Positions 34,431-46,539 of a DNA stretch of 64,000 bases are shown one piece after another. The translations under genes were made by a program, and so were the position numbers. The stretch spans positions 1-64,000 of the forward strand of contig CM044306.1 in the NCBI GenBank assembly GCA_024291935.2, in the 5' to 3' direction. Numbering within the stretch: position 1 is the stretch's first letter; each line of letters begins with the position of its first letter. The notes below the pieces were generated by a model, which saw only the letters and a program-made list of their open reading frames with translations, ran no database searches and was not told the origin of the DNA. The stretch is from Okapia johnstoni (lineage: Eukaryota; Chordata; Mammalia; Artiodactyla; Giraffidae).

Positions 34431-35470
34431 TCAGATCGATCCGTACACTTTGAAACAGGTGCTGAAGGGCTCTTAAGAGTCACAGGTCCAACAGGGCTGT
34501 AAATGACACCTGCCCTCAAGAAATGTTCTGGGTAAATCATCGGAAGAGAATTCCAAACGGGGCCAACTTTCAAGAGGTAAATTGTAACCACAAAGTGTCA
34601 AGTAAGAAAAGCACGCGGAAAGATGCTCCACATCAATAATTATTAAATCAATGCCAATCAAAACTACAATGAGGTATTACCTCACACTGGTCACAGTGGC
34701 CATCACTGAAAAGATCTACAAAGAATAAATACTGCAGAGGATGTACAGAAAGGGGAATCTTCCTACAATCTTGGTGGGAAGGTAAATGGTGAAACTATGA
34801 TGGAAAAGAACATGGAGGGTCCTTGAAACACTAAACACAGAGGTATCATATGATCCTGCAATCCCATTCCTGGGCTTAGGTCCAGGGAAGATCACCATTC
34901 ACAATGACACGTGCACTTTGATTTCCAGGGCAGCACTGTCACAACAGCCAACGCACAGAATCCACCACCAACAGAAGAATGAAGACCGTGTGGTCCGTCT
35001 CTGCGCTGGAATGCTACTCAGCCCTAAAACAGAACGCAATACTGACACTGGCAGCAGCAAGGATGCACCGAGAAATTATCATCCTAATGGGGTGAATCAG
35101 GGAGAAAAAGACAAACGTCCTAAGGGAGCACATACAGGTGGAACCTATACATTCATCCCAGTGAACTAATGTCCAAAACAGGAACAGACTCACAGACGGA
35201 GAGAACCGAGCTACGATTATCAAAGGCAAGTTAGAAGGGAGGGACAAATAAGAGCTTTGGATGAGAATAAACAAACAAATAGATATCAAGCTGATGGTGA
35301 AAAAAGAGCAACTGAATAGAGAGGGAACTCTACTAAACGGACTGTAATAACCTGTGCGAAGGAAAAACGGAAAACAATAGATACACATCTACGTAAAACT
35401 GAATCGAGTTCGTGGACACCTAAAACAAACAAAACACTGGAAATCAGCTCTACTCCAGCATAAAACTACA
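34431..35470 (+). repeat. Composite unit copy U7 (partial)
   Basis: Short head remnant at 34450-34600 ('tgccctcaagaaatgttct', 'ttcaagaggtaaatt'), about 1.64 kb after the same place in U6, followed by the L1 tail. The CTCF-like word is missing. Confidence 0.65.
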
Positions 35471-35716
35471 ATTAGGTTACCTGAGCTTGGTCTAGGGGAA
35501 ACCAGACAGTGGTGACCCTATGAATTGGACGTGTGGTATGATATTAATATGACACCACCAAAGGTTTTCACTCAGCAGAACACAGAGCAGCAGCCCATTC
35601 AGAGGTGCCTGACCTCATGTGAATGCAACAAGATTGAGAAAAAGGACCACAGGTTAATCAAGGCAACAGCCTCGATTCAGATGTTGGAAATCTCAGCAGG
35701 GATAAGACACACTGCA
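35471..35716 (+). repeat. Low-copy segment, paralogue of 18100-18300
   Basis: Same word order as 18140-18300 ('cactcagc.gaac', 'tgacctcat.tgaatgcaac', 'gttggaaatctcag'). It continues beyond the LTR at 36525. Confidence 0.75.
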
Positions 35717-36524
35717 GGTAAATGCCGGAGTCCAGCTCCGGCAGCCAGGGAATCGCCCTGAAGGGATGAACGGGGTCGGCGAATGAAAATGATGCAGTCT
35801 CTCGCTCAAAGCACTGGGCTGCATGTTTCTTTTAAGCATCAGGTTTTCTTTTATACTTTTACAAAAGCATTAGGTCAGAAGTATGACATCTTCAGTTTCC
35901 CCTCACCCGTATTTACTGTCTCCATAAATCATTGTTGTCCTTCAGAGTTCCCTCTTAAGTGTCCTTGTGATAACATTGTAACTCAAGTTTGTCTCTGGGC
36001 TGTATATAACATTCCTCAGTTTATTTCTCATCTCTTTAAATCCTGTTATCCCCTAGTAACTTAAGCTCATCATCTCCTAAAAAGGCTTTTAGCTATTACT
36101 GTCTCTAAAATACCTAGTTTCCGTAAGCTATAGTAAAATATGCCAACACTACAACATACCTTAAACTTTTAGCTTCTAACTATTCTTAATTATTCCTAAC
36201 CCCTAAACTCAGCAAACTTCTTTTGCCATCAACATTCCCCTTACAAGCAGGTTTCAGATGACAATGTTTCCCATGGCCTCAAGCTGCAGCCTGTGTGCTC
36301 ATCCTGGAACATTCTTTGTAAAGATCCTTGAACAAATGTCAATAGTTAACTTTATGGATTATAACATTCTTTCCAGCCAACTCAACCGGAGGAAGGAAAG
36401 GACAAGTCAGAATCACAAGACGTAACTCCTTCATCCCGGGACCGTGCCTGTGGGATGAGGAGAGGGGGTTGGGGCCGTGCCTCCATTTTGTCAGTAATGC
36501 CTATCGCGGCTCCCGACAGGTAAA
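35717..36524 (-). mobile_element. Solo ERVK-type LTR with 6-bp duplication
   Basis: The LTR spans 35723-36518 (796 bp). On the minus strand it begins TGTCGGGAGCC and ends CTCCGGCA. It is flanked by GGTAAA at 35717-35722 and 36519-36524. A 6-bp duplication is usual for betaretrovirus-like ERV2/ERVK elements. No internal viral sequence remains. The paralogous segment at 18290-18310 lacks it. Confidence 0.88.
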
Positions 36525-37329
36525 CAGCAGATATGGGGTCTCTGGGTACAGGATCCTGACCCATGTGGATGGGGTGAGACCCACACAGTCCCCAGACCCT
36601 GCCCCTGGGGTGGACGTCCCTTGGTTAGGACACCACGTCTCTGCTGGCTGGGTCCTTAAGACAGAAGTGAGTGGGTTCCTGTCACCTCCTGGGAAGGTAG
36701 AAAGAAGTGCAGGGTCGGTCTCCTCTCCCCACGCTCATCCCAGAGCAGCTGTCCCCTTTCCCTCTGGTTCTGTGTGATACTAACTGCTTTTACAGCTGTC
36801 ACGATAATGTTGAACACACTACCTTGGTTCTGGCAGGCTCGGTCCTTTCTTGTCCCACTGAAGTGTTGAGAAAACACATCACACTCAGGGCTGGGAGACG
36901 AGGGGCAGGTCTGGTCTCTGCTGAGTAAGGACAGGCGACCGGAAGGAGGTCCCAGCAGCAACCTCACTTGCCCTTTGGCTTTTTGCCTGACTCACGTGCC
37001 CTGCAATCAATTCACCAGGTGAACCTCCCTCCCTACTCAACCTGAATGTGCTGGTAAACTGGAATAATTATCAGGTAGCCCACCTGAGGATTCTCCAGGA
37101 ACCCCAGGTAGGGTGAACCTCATGAGGGTAAAGAGGCAAACAGGCCATGCCTGTCTAAAGTGAATATCGTAAAGCATTAATTCCTAAACACAAATGAAGC
37201 TCATGTGTATTCTTCCCTTTTTCTTAGCTTTGATGATTTTCAAAATAAAAAGGTCCAAAAAAAGTTGGTGTAAATTAATTTTGGTTCATGGCACTTTCTG
37301 AAGTCATCCCACAAATATTATAAGATGTA
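36525..37329. other. Low-copy DNA right of the LTR
   Basis: The first 90 bp continue the paralogy with 18310-18400. The rest has no recognised gene; the open frames near 36656-36967 are short and without family resemblance. Confidence 0.5.
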
Positions 37330-37800
37330 AGAGATGAATGTAGCTATATCCTGTGTCCGTTGACAGAAGAATGGACAAGCAGACCATGGTGCATCCACAC
37401 AGAGAATGTTGTTCAGCCTGAAAGCAAGGCGGTTCTGACACAGGCTGCAGCGTGGGTGAACCCTGAGGGCATTATGCTCAGTTACATAAGCCAGACACGG
37501 AAGAACAAGCGATGTCTGAGTCCACTCATACAAGGCCCTAGAGCAGTTGGCTCCATAGACACAGAAAGCAGGACGGTGGGTGCCAGGGGCTGAGGGAGGG
37601 GAACGGGGACTGAGTGTCTCGTGGGGACTGTCTTGGTTTTGCAAGATAGAAGTAGTTCTGGAGATAGCGGTCATGGTTGCACAACAGTGTGATGGACCCT
37701 GAAATGCGCACTTCAACGGGATTAAGATGGCAAATGTTATGCATATGTGACCACAAATTTTTAAAACTTAAAAACAGAAAATAATCCATGAATGCAATAA
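37330..37800 (+). repeat. Old L1 3' fragment
   Basis: L1 3' wording, highly diverged ('cagaagaatggacaagcaga', 'gggtgccaggggctgaggga'). Confidence 0.6.
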
Positions 37801-38800
37801 GATGTACAACTTTCCCAATAATCTAGGGATTGAAACCATAAGAATAAGCTATGCATACACTTGCCAGACTGGCAAACAGGAAAATCACAGTATCAAATAC
37901 CAGCAGGACATGGAGCAATGAGAAGTGTGGTACCTGCAGGGGTGCAACCACTCCTGAAACTATCCTGCCTCAGACAGCAGGGTCCAAGCACACGGCCCCA
38001 CAGTGATGCTCCCACTTGAACACAAACCCACGAGCACCGCCCAGGACACACAGGGAATGGACTCTGCACACTCAGGAGCCAGACCCGAAACCAATCGTGG
38101 ACACGTTGCTGAGACACCAAGGGTGACGGCTAGTATGCACAACACACCACGTACCGAGTTGGGGCAAGGCGAGGCTGGGCTGCGTGCCGGGGGGAGTGAC
38201 AAGGGCAAGACCACCGGCTTGGAGTCAGAGGACAGTGACCTCAGCGCGGGAGGAGGCTGTGGCTAGAGGAGGCGCTCCTGGGTGTCCGCTTGTCATGTTC
38301 TGTTTCTTGAGCTTTATGATTGTCGTATATGCGTATGCAATGTAATCCTTCCTATGCGATTAAAGCTTGTCATTTTTCTTTATTAAAAAGGGGGTCTCCC
38401 AAACAAAGTAGAAGGGAAAGAAATAAATGGTTTTTACCCGAGAAATCTCAATACCCTGGCTGCTTCCAGCACCAAGACGACAACTCCGGTGAGCAGGGCA
38501 TGGGCGCCACGGCACTCAGCAGGAGCCCCCGCACCGCAGTCGTGGGTCACGGCTTCTGAGGAGTCCCCGCACCTGCTCACGCTTCTCAGTCATCCTGGGA
38601 GGATGCTCTTGGCCTGGTTGCTCCAGCACAGCTCCATTGCTGGGAGAGAAAGAAGAAGCATGCAAAGAGGAAAGCCAACCCACCTCCTTCTATGTAGACG
38701 ATGCCACGGGCCCTAAGAGAGGATGGCGAGGCGACGGAATCCAGCCTTCCTGCCTGAGGCCTAACCACACTAGGGCCCACGTGTCTGGTGCCACCAAAAG
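37801..38800. other. Low-copy region without recognised gene
   Basis: No family resemblance in the short frames (for example 38003-38266 or 38489-38716). A moderately GC-rich stretch lies at 38450-38780. Confidence 0.45.
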
Positions 38801-39095
38801 CTTATGAACACCGAGGGAGGTCTATCAACAGTCTGTAATAAACTATATGGGAAAGCAATCCGAAGCTGAATAGATACACGTGTATGTATAGGTGAAAAAC
38901 AATTTGTACACCTTCAGCCCACACCACCTTGTAAAAAATGTTACTACAATAAGAAATACAAGGGTGAATTTAATTAAAAAAATGAGACAAGTTTTTTTGG
39001 TGTTTGTTCTGTCAAATTACACTCCTATTTACAACCCCAAGACAGGACTTCCAGGTAAGTTCTAGTTCCAGGATAATCACAGCAGCTCAGAGAAC

Positions 39096-39113
39096 TCCTT
39101 CCACCTTGTGGCC
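39096..39113 (-). promoter_or_regulatory. CTCF-like motif in unit U8
   Basis: Minus-strand core CCACAAGGTGG is kept; the distal GCAG part is changed to AAGG. Confidence 0.35.
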
Positions 39114-39163
39114 ATTCCCCACAACAGCAACAGCAAAATGAAAATCATGGTCTCTGGGCACTT

Positions 39164-39380
39164 AATAATCTTCCCTGGTGACTCAGACAGTAAAGACTCT
39201 GCCAGCAATGCAGGAGACCCAGGTTTGATCCCTGGATCAGGAGGATCCCCTGGAGGAGGAAATAGCAACTCACTCCAGTATTCTTGCCTGGAAAATCCCA
39301 TGGACGGAGGAGCCTGGAGGACCCCCATACATGGGGTCACAAAGAGTCAGACACGACTGAGCAACTAACACACAATAATC
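39164..39380 (+). mobile_element. Bov-tA SINE with 7-bp duplication
   Basis: Sense SINE at 39171-39373 flanked by AATAATC at 39164-39170 and 39374-39380. Confidence 0.9.
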
Positions 39381-39735
39381 ACAGCTGTGGACTGTAATGA
39401 AGGTACCCTCAAAAACGCTCAGGAGGAACTAATCACACAAAGATGGAAAAAAGTGCAAACTATCAGAAGAAAATATCAATAGGTAAACGCAATTCACAAT
39501 GTTTAAAGAAAAAAAACTTATGAAAATTTGCACAATATGGTGAATTATTAGAGATAAAGAAATCAAATTGACAATGAGGTATCAACTCAGGAATGTCAAC
39601 AGAGGCCATCACCAAAAAATGTGCAGACAAGAAATGCTAGAGTGGGGTTAAGGAAAGGGGATCCTTTTATGGCGCTGGTGGACTCTAACTGGTAACAGCC
39701 ATTATCAGGACCACTATGGAAGCACCTTTAGGGCG

Positions 39736-39847
39736 TCCCTGGTGGCTCCAATGGCAAAGGATCTGCCTGAAATGTGGAAAACCTGGGTTCAACTCCTAGG
39801 TCAGGAAGAACCCCTGGAGAAGGTATGGCTACCCACTCCAGTATTCT
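39736..39847 (+). mobile_element. Bov-tA SINE, truncated by L1
   Basis: Starts with 'gcgtccctggtggctcc' and stops at 'ccagtattctt', where the antisense L1 begins. Confidence 0.85.
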
Positions 39848-41970
39848 TCTTTTTTCCCAATTAATTTATTTTAATTAGAGGATAATTACTTTACAATATT
39901 GTGATGGGTTTTGCCATATATCAACATGAATCAGCCACAGGTATACATGTGTCCCCCCTAATCCTGAACCCCCCTCCCACCTCCCTCCCCACCCCTTCCC
40001 TCTGGGTTGTTCCAGAGCACCAGCTTTGGGCACCCTGCTTCATGCACTGAATTTGCACTGGTCATCTATTTTACATATGGAAATATATATGTTTCCATGC
40101 TATTCTCTCAAATCATCCCACCTTCACCTTCTCCCACATAGTCCAAAAGTCTGTTCTTTATATCTATGTCTCCTTTGCTGCCCTGCATGTAGGATCATTG
40201 GTACCATCTTTCTAAATTCCATATATATGCATAAATATACAGTATTTGCCTTTCTCTTTCTGACTTACTTCACTCTGTATAATACGTGCTAGGTTCATCC
40301 ACCTCATTAGAACTGACTCAAATGTGTTCCTTTTTATAGCTGAGTAATATTCCATTGTGTATGTGTACCACAACTTCCTTATCCATTCATCTGTCGACGG
40401 ACATCTAGGTTGCTTCCATGCCCTAGTTATTGTAAATAGTACTGCAGTGAACCTTGGGTACATGTGTCTCTTTCACTTCTGGTTTCCTCGGGGTGTATCT
40501 CCAGCAGTGGGATTGCTGGGTCATATGGCACTTCTATTCCCAGTTTTTTAAGGAAGCTGCACACTGTTCTCCATAGTGGCTGTACCAGTTTGCATTCCCA
40601 CCAACAGTGTAAAAGGGTTCCCTTTTTCCACACTCTCTCCAGCATTTATTGTTTGTAGGCTTTTTGACAATGGCCATTCTGACCGGTGTGAGATGTTACC
40701 ACATTGTGGTTTTGATTTGCATTTCTCTAATAATGAGTGAAGTTAAGCATCTTTTCATGTGTTTATTAGCCATCTGTATGTCTTCTTTGGAGAAATGTCT
40801 GTCTGGGCCTTTTGCTCACGTCTTGCTTGGGTTGGCCACGTTTATAGTACTGAGCTGCCTGAGCTGCTTGTATATTTTGGAGATTAATTCTTTGTCAGTT
40901 GCTTTGCTCGCTATTATTTTCTCCCAGTCTGAGGGCTGTCTTTTCATCTTACTTACAGTTTCCTTCGTTTTGCAAAATCTCCTAAGTTTAATTAGGCTCC
41001 TCCTGTTTCTTTTTCTATTCGTTTCCGTTACTCCGGGAGGTGTGTCATAGAGGATCTCGCTGTTATTTGTGTTGGAGACGGCTCTGCCAATGTTTTCCTC
41101 TAAGAGTTTTGTAGTTCCTGGTGTTACACGTAAGTCTTTAATTCATTTGAGTTTACTTTCGTGCACGGTGTTAGAAAGTGTTCTGCTTTCATTCTTTTAC
41201 ACGTTGTTGTTTTCCAGTCTCTCAGTCGTGTCCGACTGTCTGCAACCCCATGGACTGCAGCATTCCAGGCTTCCCTGTCCTTCACCATCTCCTGGAGTTT
41301 TCGAAAACTCAGGTCCATTTAGTCAGTGATGCCATCCAACCATCTGGTCCTCTGTCATCCCCATCTCCTCCTGCCTTCAGTCTTTCCCAGCATCAGGGTC
41401 TTTTCTAATGAACTGGCTCTTCGCATCAGGTGGCCAAAGCTTTGGAGCTTCAGTTTCAGCAACAGTCCTTCCAATGAATATTCAGGATTGATTTCCTTTA
41501 GCATGGACTGGTTGGATCTCCTTGCAGTCCAAAGGACTCTCAAGAGTCTTGTCCAACGCCACAGTTCAAAAGCATCAATTCTTAGATGCTCAGCTTTCTT
41601 TATGTTTCAACTCTCATATCCATACATGACTACCGGAAAAACCAGTACAGACCTTTGTCTTTTCTCCATTGTATATTTTGCCTCCTTTGTCTAAGATAAG
41701 GTGTCCATAAGTGCATGGATTTATCTCTGGACTTTCTATTTTGTTCCAGTGATCTGTATTTCTGTCTTTGTGCCAGTACCATACTGTCTTGATGACTGTA
41801 GCTTTGTAGCATAGTCTGAAGTCAGGAAGATTGATTCCTCCAGTTCCATTCTTCTTTGTTAAAATTGCTTTGGCAATTTGGGGTCTTTTGTGTTTCCATA
41901 CAAATTGTGAAATTAGTTGGTCTAATTCTGTGAAAAATACTGTTGGTAGCTTGAGAGGGATTCCCTTATA
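39848..41970 (-). mobile_element. Antisense L1, interrupted by BovB
   Basis: ORF2 end and 3' UTR of a ruminant L1 in reverse, from its tail at 39848. ORF2 sequence continues after the BovB at about 41660 and reaches 41970. The L1 is similar in age and wording to the one at 2125-3686. Confidence 0.93.
41205..41659 (-). mobile_element. BovB 3' end inside the L1
   Basis: Antisense BovB C-terminal domain, with an internal deletion of about 14 bp near 41645. About 40 bp of L1 expected between the two sides are missing and no duplication is seen. Confidence 0.9.
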
Positions 41971-42344
41971 GGCATGCTCTTCTCATGGGGCCATTCAAAG
42001 TTGCCCAGGATTCAACAGCCACTCAGACCAAGGAAGGGTACTTCCTTCTGTGGAAGTTCAGGGAAATCTTCCGGTCGGCTCCTGTCGAATTGGGTACAGT
42101 GAAACCAGCAGAGCCGCCCACCAGAGACAGATGAGGCAATTCCGGCAGTTAGTAAGTCTGCGCAGCAAACACGGAGCCCTGGCTGTGCTTGGCAGGCCTC
42201 CTCCTGTTTTGATCCCCTTCCCAGCATGTGAGCACCTTTGACCTCTGAGCTCAGCCCTCTGATCTATTAGAGGGGCCTTGTCAGTCTTTACAAATGGACA
42301 AGCAATAAAATGAATTCAACCGTGAAGCAAGCAGCTCAGCGAGG
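41971..42344. other. Transition to GC-rich DNA
   Basis: No gene recognised. The words 'catggggccattcaaagttg' near 41986 could be the lost right end of the SINE cut at 39847, but the match is weak. Confidence 0.4.
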
Positions 42345-42835
42345 GAGATGAAAACATCAGAAGCCAAGCTAATGTTGGGGGGTGGGGTAGAGCGGCGGTC
42401 AGGAGGCCGAGTCCCACCGCGGCGGGTCCGCACGGACCCACACAGACCCGCACCCCGGGAGGCGCAGATGCGCCCCCCCCACACACACACACCCTCCTGT
42501 GAGCCGCGCACGCTGGGCGGAGGGAGGGCCCGGGTGAGCAGCGAGGCTCCCTGCGCCCAGCTCTTCCTCAGGAGCGAGCGCCCCGCCACAGCGTGGGGGG
42601 CCCGCCTCAGGAGAGGGGGCCGCGGGCACCGGGGACGCGTCCGCAGCGCTTACTCGGCGCGCGCGCACCAGAGGGTGGACGGGGCTTGGGCGGGGCGCCC
42701 CGGAGCGGCGTTCGGGGTGGGCACGGCCTCCCGGGTGGGTGGGGGCTCTTTGCCCGCCCTCCCCTCGGGCACCTGCCAGGCTGATTCGGGCCCTCTTTCG
42801 GTCCAAACAAGGATAAAAGGACGGTGACACCCCAC
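42345..42835 (+). promoter_or_regulatory. CpG island, candidate promoter
   Basis: About 490 bp of very CpG-dense DNA with a GC box (..TTGGGCGGGGCGCC.. near 42686-42699), a CpG run GCGCGCGCGC (42657-42666) and, at its right edge, a TATA-like GGATAAAAGG (42811-42820). A BOV2 SINE begins right after. No recognised protein frame: the long frames on both strands here are a consequence of high GC and disagree with each other. Orientation + is tentative and rests on the TATA-like word and an AATAAA at 44336. Confidence 0.55.
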
Positions 42836-42857
42836 TCCCTCCAAAGTCCTGCCCTTC

Positions 42858-43130
42858 CTGGGAGTTGTCAACCCACTCCAGTACTCTTGCCTGGAAAATC
42901 CCATGGACAGAGGAGCCTGGTAGGCTGCAGTCCATGGGGTCGCGAAGAGTCGGACAGACTGAGCGACTTCACTTTCACTTTTCACTTTCATGCATTGGAG
43001 AAGGAACTGGCAACCCACTCCAGTGTTCTTGCCTGGAAAGTCCCTGGGACAGTGGAGCCTGGTGGGCTGCCCTCTATGGCGTCGCACAGAGTCGGACACG
43101 ACGGAAGTGACTTAGCAGCAGCAGTTTGTA
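42858..43130 (+). mobile_element. BOV2-type SINE
   Basis: Two tandem SINE tail modules ('caacccactccagta' twice, 'cttcactttcactttt') ending in (CAG)n. Confidence 0.92.
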
Positions 43131-45240
43131 CAGTGGGTCCAGGTGTGAAGGCTCAGTTGACCCCTTGGCTCCTGCCTGCTCTGTGTAGGGAATGCCCTCC
43201 ACTCGGGAGAGCAGCTCCAGGCGCGTGGAAAGAGGGAAGCACTGGTGTAGGTTGGGGCTGGCGCTCCCGGTGAGGATGACTGGGGTAAATAACTGCCAGG
43301 GGCCACCAGTATCAGGGAACAAGCCGAGGATGTAGGGAGCCCAGGCTGCAGATCTGGGTCCACGTCACCCCCAGGTGGCTCTGGGTGGAGCCGAGAGGTC
43401 GCGGGCCTGGAGTGCCAGCTACCTGCCTGGAAACTGCCTCCTGGAGGGGCAGTGGGCTGGAGCTGAACTCGGCTGTCACCCACGCAAGTGGGGGCTGGAA
43501 ATGTCAGGCAGTTGCCTCCTGGGAGCGGCCGGACCCAAGGGAACCAGGAGAAATATCCCCTGGCACTGCCATCCTGCTTAGCACAAGGCTCCGCGGCTGG
43601 AACCAAGGCCCCAAAGCTGAGAGGCAGATGGAAGTTGGCACCCCTCACGCTGGGTCCGGAGGCTGACAGTCCAGGGCGGGTCCAGGAGGCTCCTGTCCCT
43701 GACGCCCTCTCCTCCCAGAGGAGGTGCCTCGTCCCCACGCGCAGGACAGAGGGAGAAGAAGGAGGGTCTGCTTCTCTCTCCTAGGGCGGATTCTAGCGCT
43801 TGTGCAAATCACTCCCTTCCCGTCCGGAGGTAGAGCTTGGTCGCACAACCAGCCTTGCTAGGTGTGGGAGCTCTGTAGTCCTGGGCGGGCAGGCGACCTG
43901 CCAAAGGTCGGGCCGAGCTCTGGGAAGTGCACGAGGCTACTGGAGCCTCCTGGACGCCTTGGGCCACCGCTTCCAATGTTCCTTCACAACCGGTCCACTC
44001 TCTACCTAGAGGCCATGTTTTATGAGAGATAAAATTGCACGACGTGATTCATAATTCAGGAATAAGATGAAAATCATGGGCTGGCGGGTGCCTTTCATGA
44101 GTTTTGCTTGCAGATTACTGGCAGGGTTGTGTTACTGACGCTGGAACCTGGAGGCTTCCCCCAGCCCTGGCAGAGCCCCTGGGCATCAGCAACCAAAGGC
44201 ATCCTGTCCAGTGGAAGGCGCCCATATTCATTCCCTGCTCGTGGCTTCTCTGCTCCCTCAGTCCCTGTGGGATGGAGCTGGGGACAATGAGGGTGACCCA
44301 AGGCAGCCGTGGCCCAGCCAGCCCCACCCAAGGCTAATAAAGGAGCAACCAGTCTCCTGAGCCCAGTGTCCGTCATTGGAGCCGACTGCCTTCCAGCCCT
44401 GAGCTGAGGGGTGTTTCAGTTTGGAGACACGGAGCACAAAGCGCTAGCCAGGGTGGTCCTGGAAGAGAGGGGGCCAGCCCAGCACCCACTCGCCAGCCTC
44501 AGTCCTGTGTGCGCCAGACACTGCAGCTTCCTCCTGCCCAGACGCCCGTTCTCCAGTCCCTGTGGCCAAACCCATGCATGGGGACCCACATCCTTCCAGC
44601 AGCTGCCCTGACCCCGCCCTGCAGGGGAGCAGGTACTGTGTGGTGTGTCCTCCCCGGTCCCCGGACCGGTGACTGCACTGTCGGGTCCGTCTCATCTTCC
44701 CAGCTGGACTAGGACCTGCACGATGCGGGCGGGGCTGAAAGGCTTGCAGGGGCCAGCCACAGAGGGCCCCGAAACGCCAGTGAGGAACTGGGACTCACGG
44801 GGAGGGGTGAGAGCTGTGGACAGATTTCAAGGAGAGCAGCACTGGTGAAACGCACACTGGGCTGCTTAGCGCAAAGAAAACCAGAACCGGGAAGATAAAA
44901 GGGTACAGCAGGGCCCCCACCCCGTCCCAGTCCTCTTGCTTCCCAGTCCGCTCTCAGGGCCTGGAGGAGGGTCCTCTCTGACTGCTCCGGTGCGGACCTG
45001 TGGGCAGCATCACTGTGTGGTGACAGCTGGGCACACAGGGCCCCTGGGCCACATGCAGCTGCCCAGGGCTTCCAGGAGCCCATGTGCAAGCGCCGGGACA
45101 GACATCTGACACACAGATGCACCACCTAAAGTGGAAACACCCTGTTCCTGGGAATCTGGGACTTACCTTTTTAAAGCCCCTTTCCTTGGCCTTCACGCTT
45201 CTGGGCTTCTGTGTCTCCTCCTGACTTCCTCCCCCACCCC
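43131..45240. other. GC-rich low-copy DNA, no recognised gene
   Basis: Several frames are open (for example 43112-43738 minus, 208 codons), but they are Pro/Ser/Gly-rich, overlap frames on the other strand, and match no family I know. A possible poly(A) signal AATAAA is at 44336-44341 on the + strand. The region could hold non-coding exons. Confidence 0.4.
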
Positions 45241-45340
45241 CACCCCCACCCCCAGGACATCTGGCTCACAGGAGCATCCCCAGGACCTGAGCTGCTCAGC
45301 AGCTCCCACTGTGGTCCAGCCTCTCAGAGGGGCTGCTCCA

Positions 45341-45360
45341 CCACCCATTATAAATAGGGG
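45341..45360 (+). promoter_or_regulatory. TATA box / MEF2-like element
   Basis: CCATTATAAATAGGGG contains a perfect TATAAATA (45349-45356), overlapping a MEF2-like TTATAAATAG. It lies in a GC-rich context, so it is not a chance A/T-rich match. No gene is recognised downstream. Confidence 0.35.
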
Positions 45361-46539
45361 AACTCGCAGTGGAAAGGCCCCCTGCAAGACAGTCAGGAGA
45401 CAGCTGAGCAGGGACAGCCAAGCTCACGCCGCCTTCTCCGCCTGCCCACGCCGCCGGGTTCACGGACTCTGTTATCCTAGTAAGGGCCTTGGAGATCCCC
45501 TCGGTCCCGCTGGAAGTGTTCTGGAATGCGAGTGCAGGAAGCTAGCACACACTTTCCGTATTCCAGTCCTGCAATGCAGCTCAAGCCATTCCCCTTCACG
45601 ACCACACTGGCAGTGTCAGGAGTCACTGTGATATTTTTCTTAGATCGTTTTTCCGTTTAGTTGCTCTGATTAACTCCAAGGACCACATGCCTACACGTGT
45701 CTCTAACTGGACCACGTACGGCCCCAGTTCCAGGCACGGGGGACGCAAAACAGAGTGTCTGTGATACAGCTTCCTGGGGCATCATGTTTATTCCCAGTGC
45801 TTTAGAAGAACCGTCCCCTCCCCTACTCACTTGGAAGAAAGGACAGGGAAGAGCGGGGGAGGGGAGAAGTGCTGCAGGAAAGGCCGTCCAGCCTTGCACA
45901 GTCCAGTCCCCACCCGGATGGGACCAAGGGGTGGGCTTGCATCAGGGCGGCCTCTCCTCTTATCCCCAGGTAGTGCCAGGCTGTCCTCTGAGATGGCCAG
46001 GTATTTTGGATACGATGCATCTGAAGGCCGCCGTGGTGTGGGACATCCTCCTGATTTGAATCTGGGGCAGAGAACACCCCCGTGTTCTCCTGGACCGTGT
46101 TCTCTCTCCCCAGGCATCAGGGTACACACAGTGTGCACTGCCTGCACCACCCCAGGGTGCACCCAGCCCTGGCCTCCAGGGGCCCGGGGTTCAGCATCTT
46201 CCTGCCCTCCACTTCAATGCAGGGGGTGCGGCCTGACCTTCCTGCCTTGCTGGCCATGGGGAATTACCCTGGGCTCACTTTGTGGTGAGGCTTCCGGCTG
46301 GGCAGTCTGCAACATAAGTGCTTTAAAGTAAAGTTCTAGAACCTCCCAGCCACCCCTGCTGTCTCTGGCTGTGGCCGGAGCGGGGCTGGGACACTCCTGG
46401 GCTGCCCAGCGTCGGGGGAGCTTCTGGAGGGCGACACACCCAGGGCAGCCGGAGCCTCTGGGGCCCTAGTCCTGCTGGTGGAGGGGGAGCCCCAGGGCCA
46501 CATCAGGGGCTGGGGGGTGTGCACCTCTGACCCTCCAGG
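45361..46539. other. GC-rich low-copy DNA between the TATA word and the kinase pseudogene
   Basis: No recognised gene. The reverse frame 46336-46575 may be a degraded continuation of the kinase pseudogene (spacer region), but beyond 46540 the resemblance is too weak to claim. Confidence 0.4.

Larger units (their letters stand above)
38801..39735 (+). repeat. Composite unit copy U8 (partial)
   Basis: L1 tail (38805-38960), then a head remnant with the CTCF-like word at 39096-39113, then a SINE, then the L1 part to about 39730. Confidence 0.65.

Noticed and set aside
42348..42935. Overlapping long frames on both strands in the CpG island
   Set aside because: High CpG content explains open frames on both strands at once; composition is Arg/Gly/Pro low complexity.
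43112..43738. 208-codon reverse open frame, the longest of the window
   Set aside because: GC-rich DNA has few stops; the product has no recognisable domain, overlaps forward frames of similar length and starts in a SINE tail.
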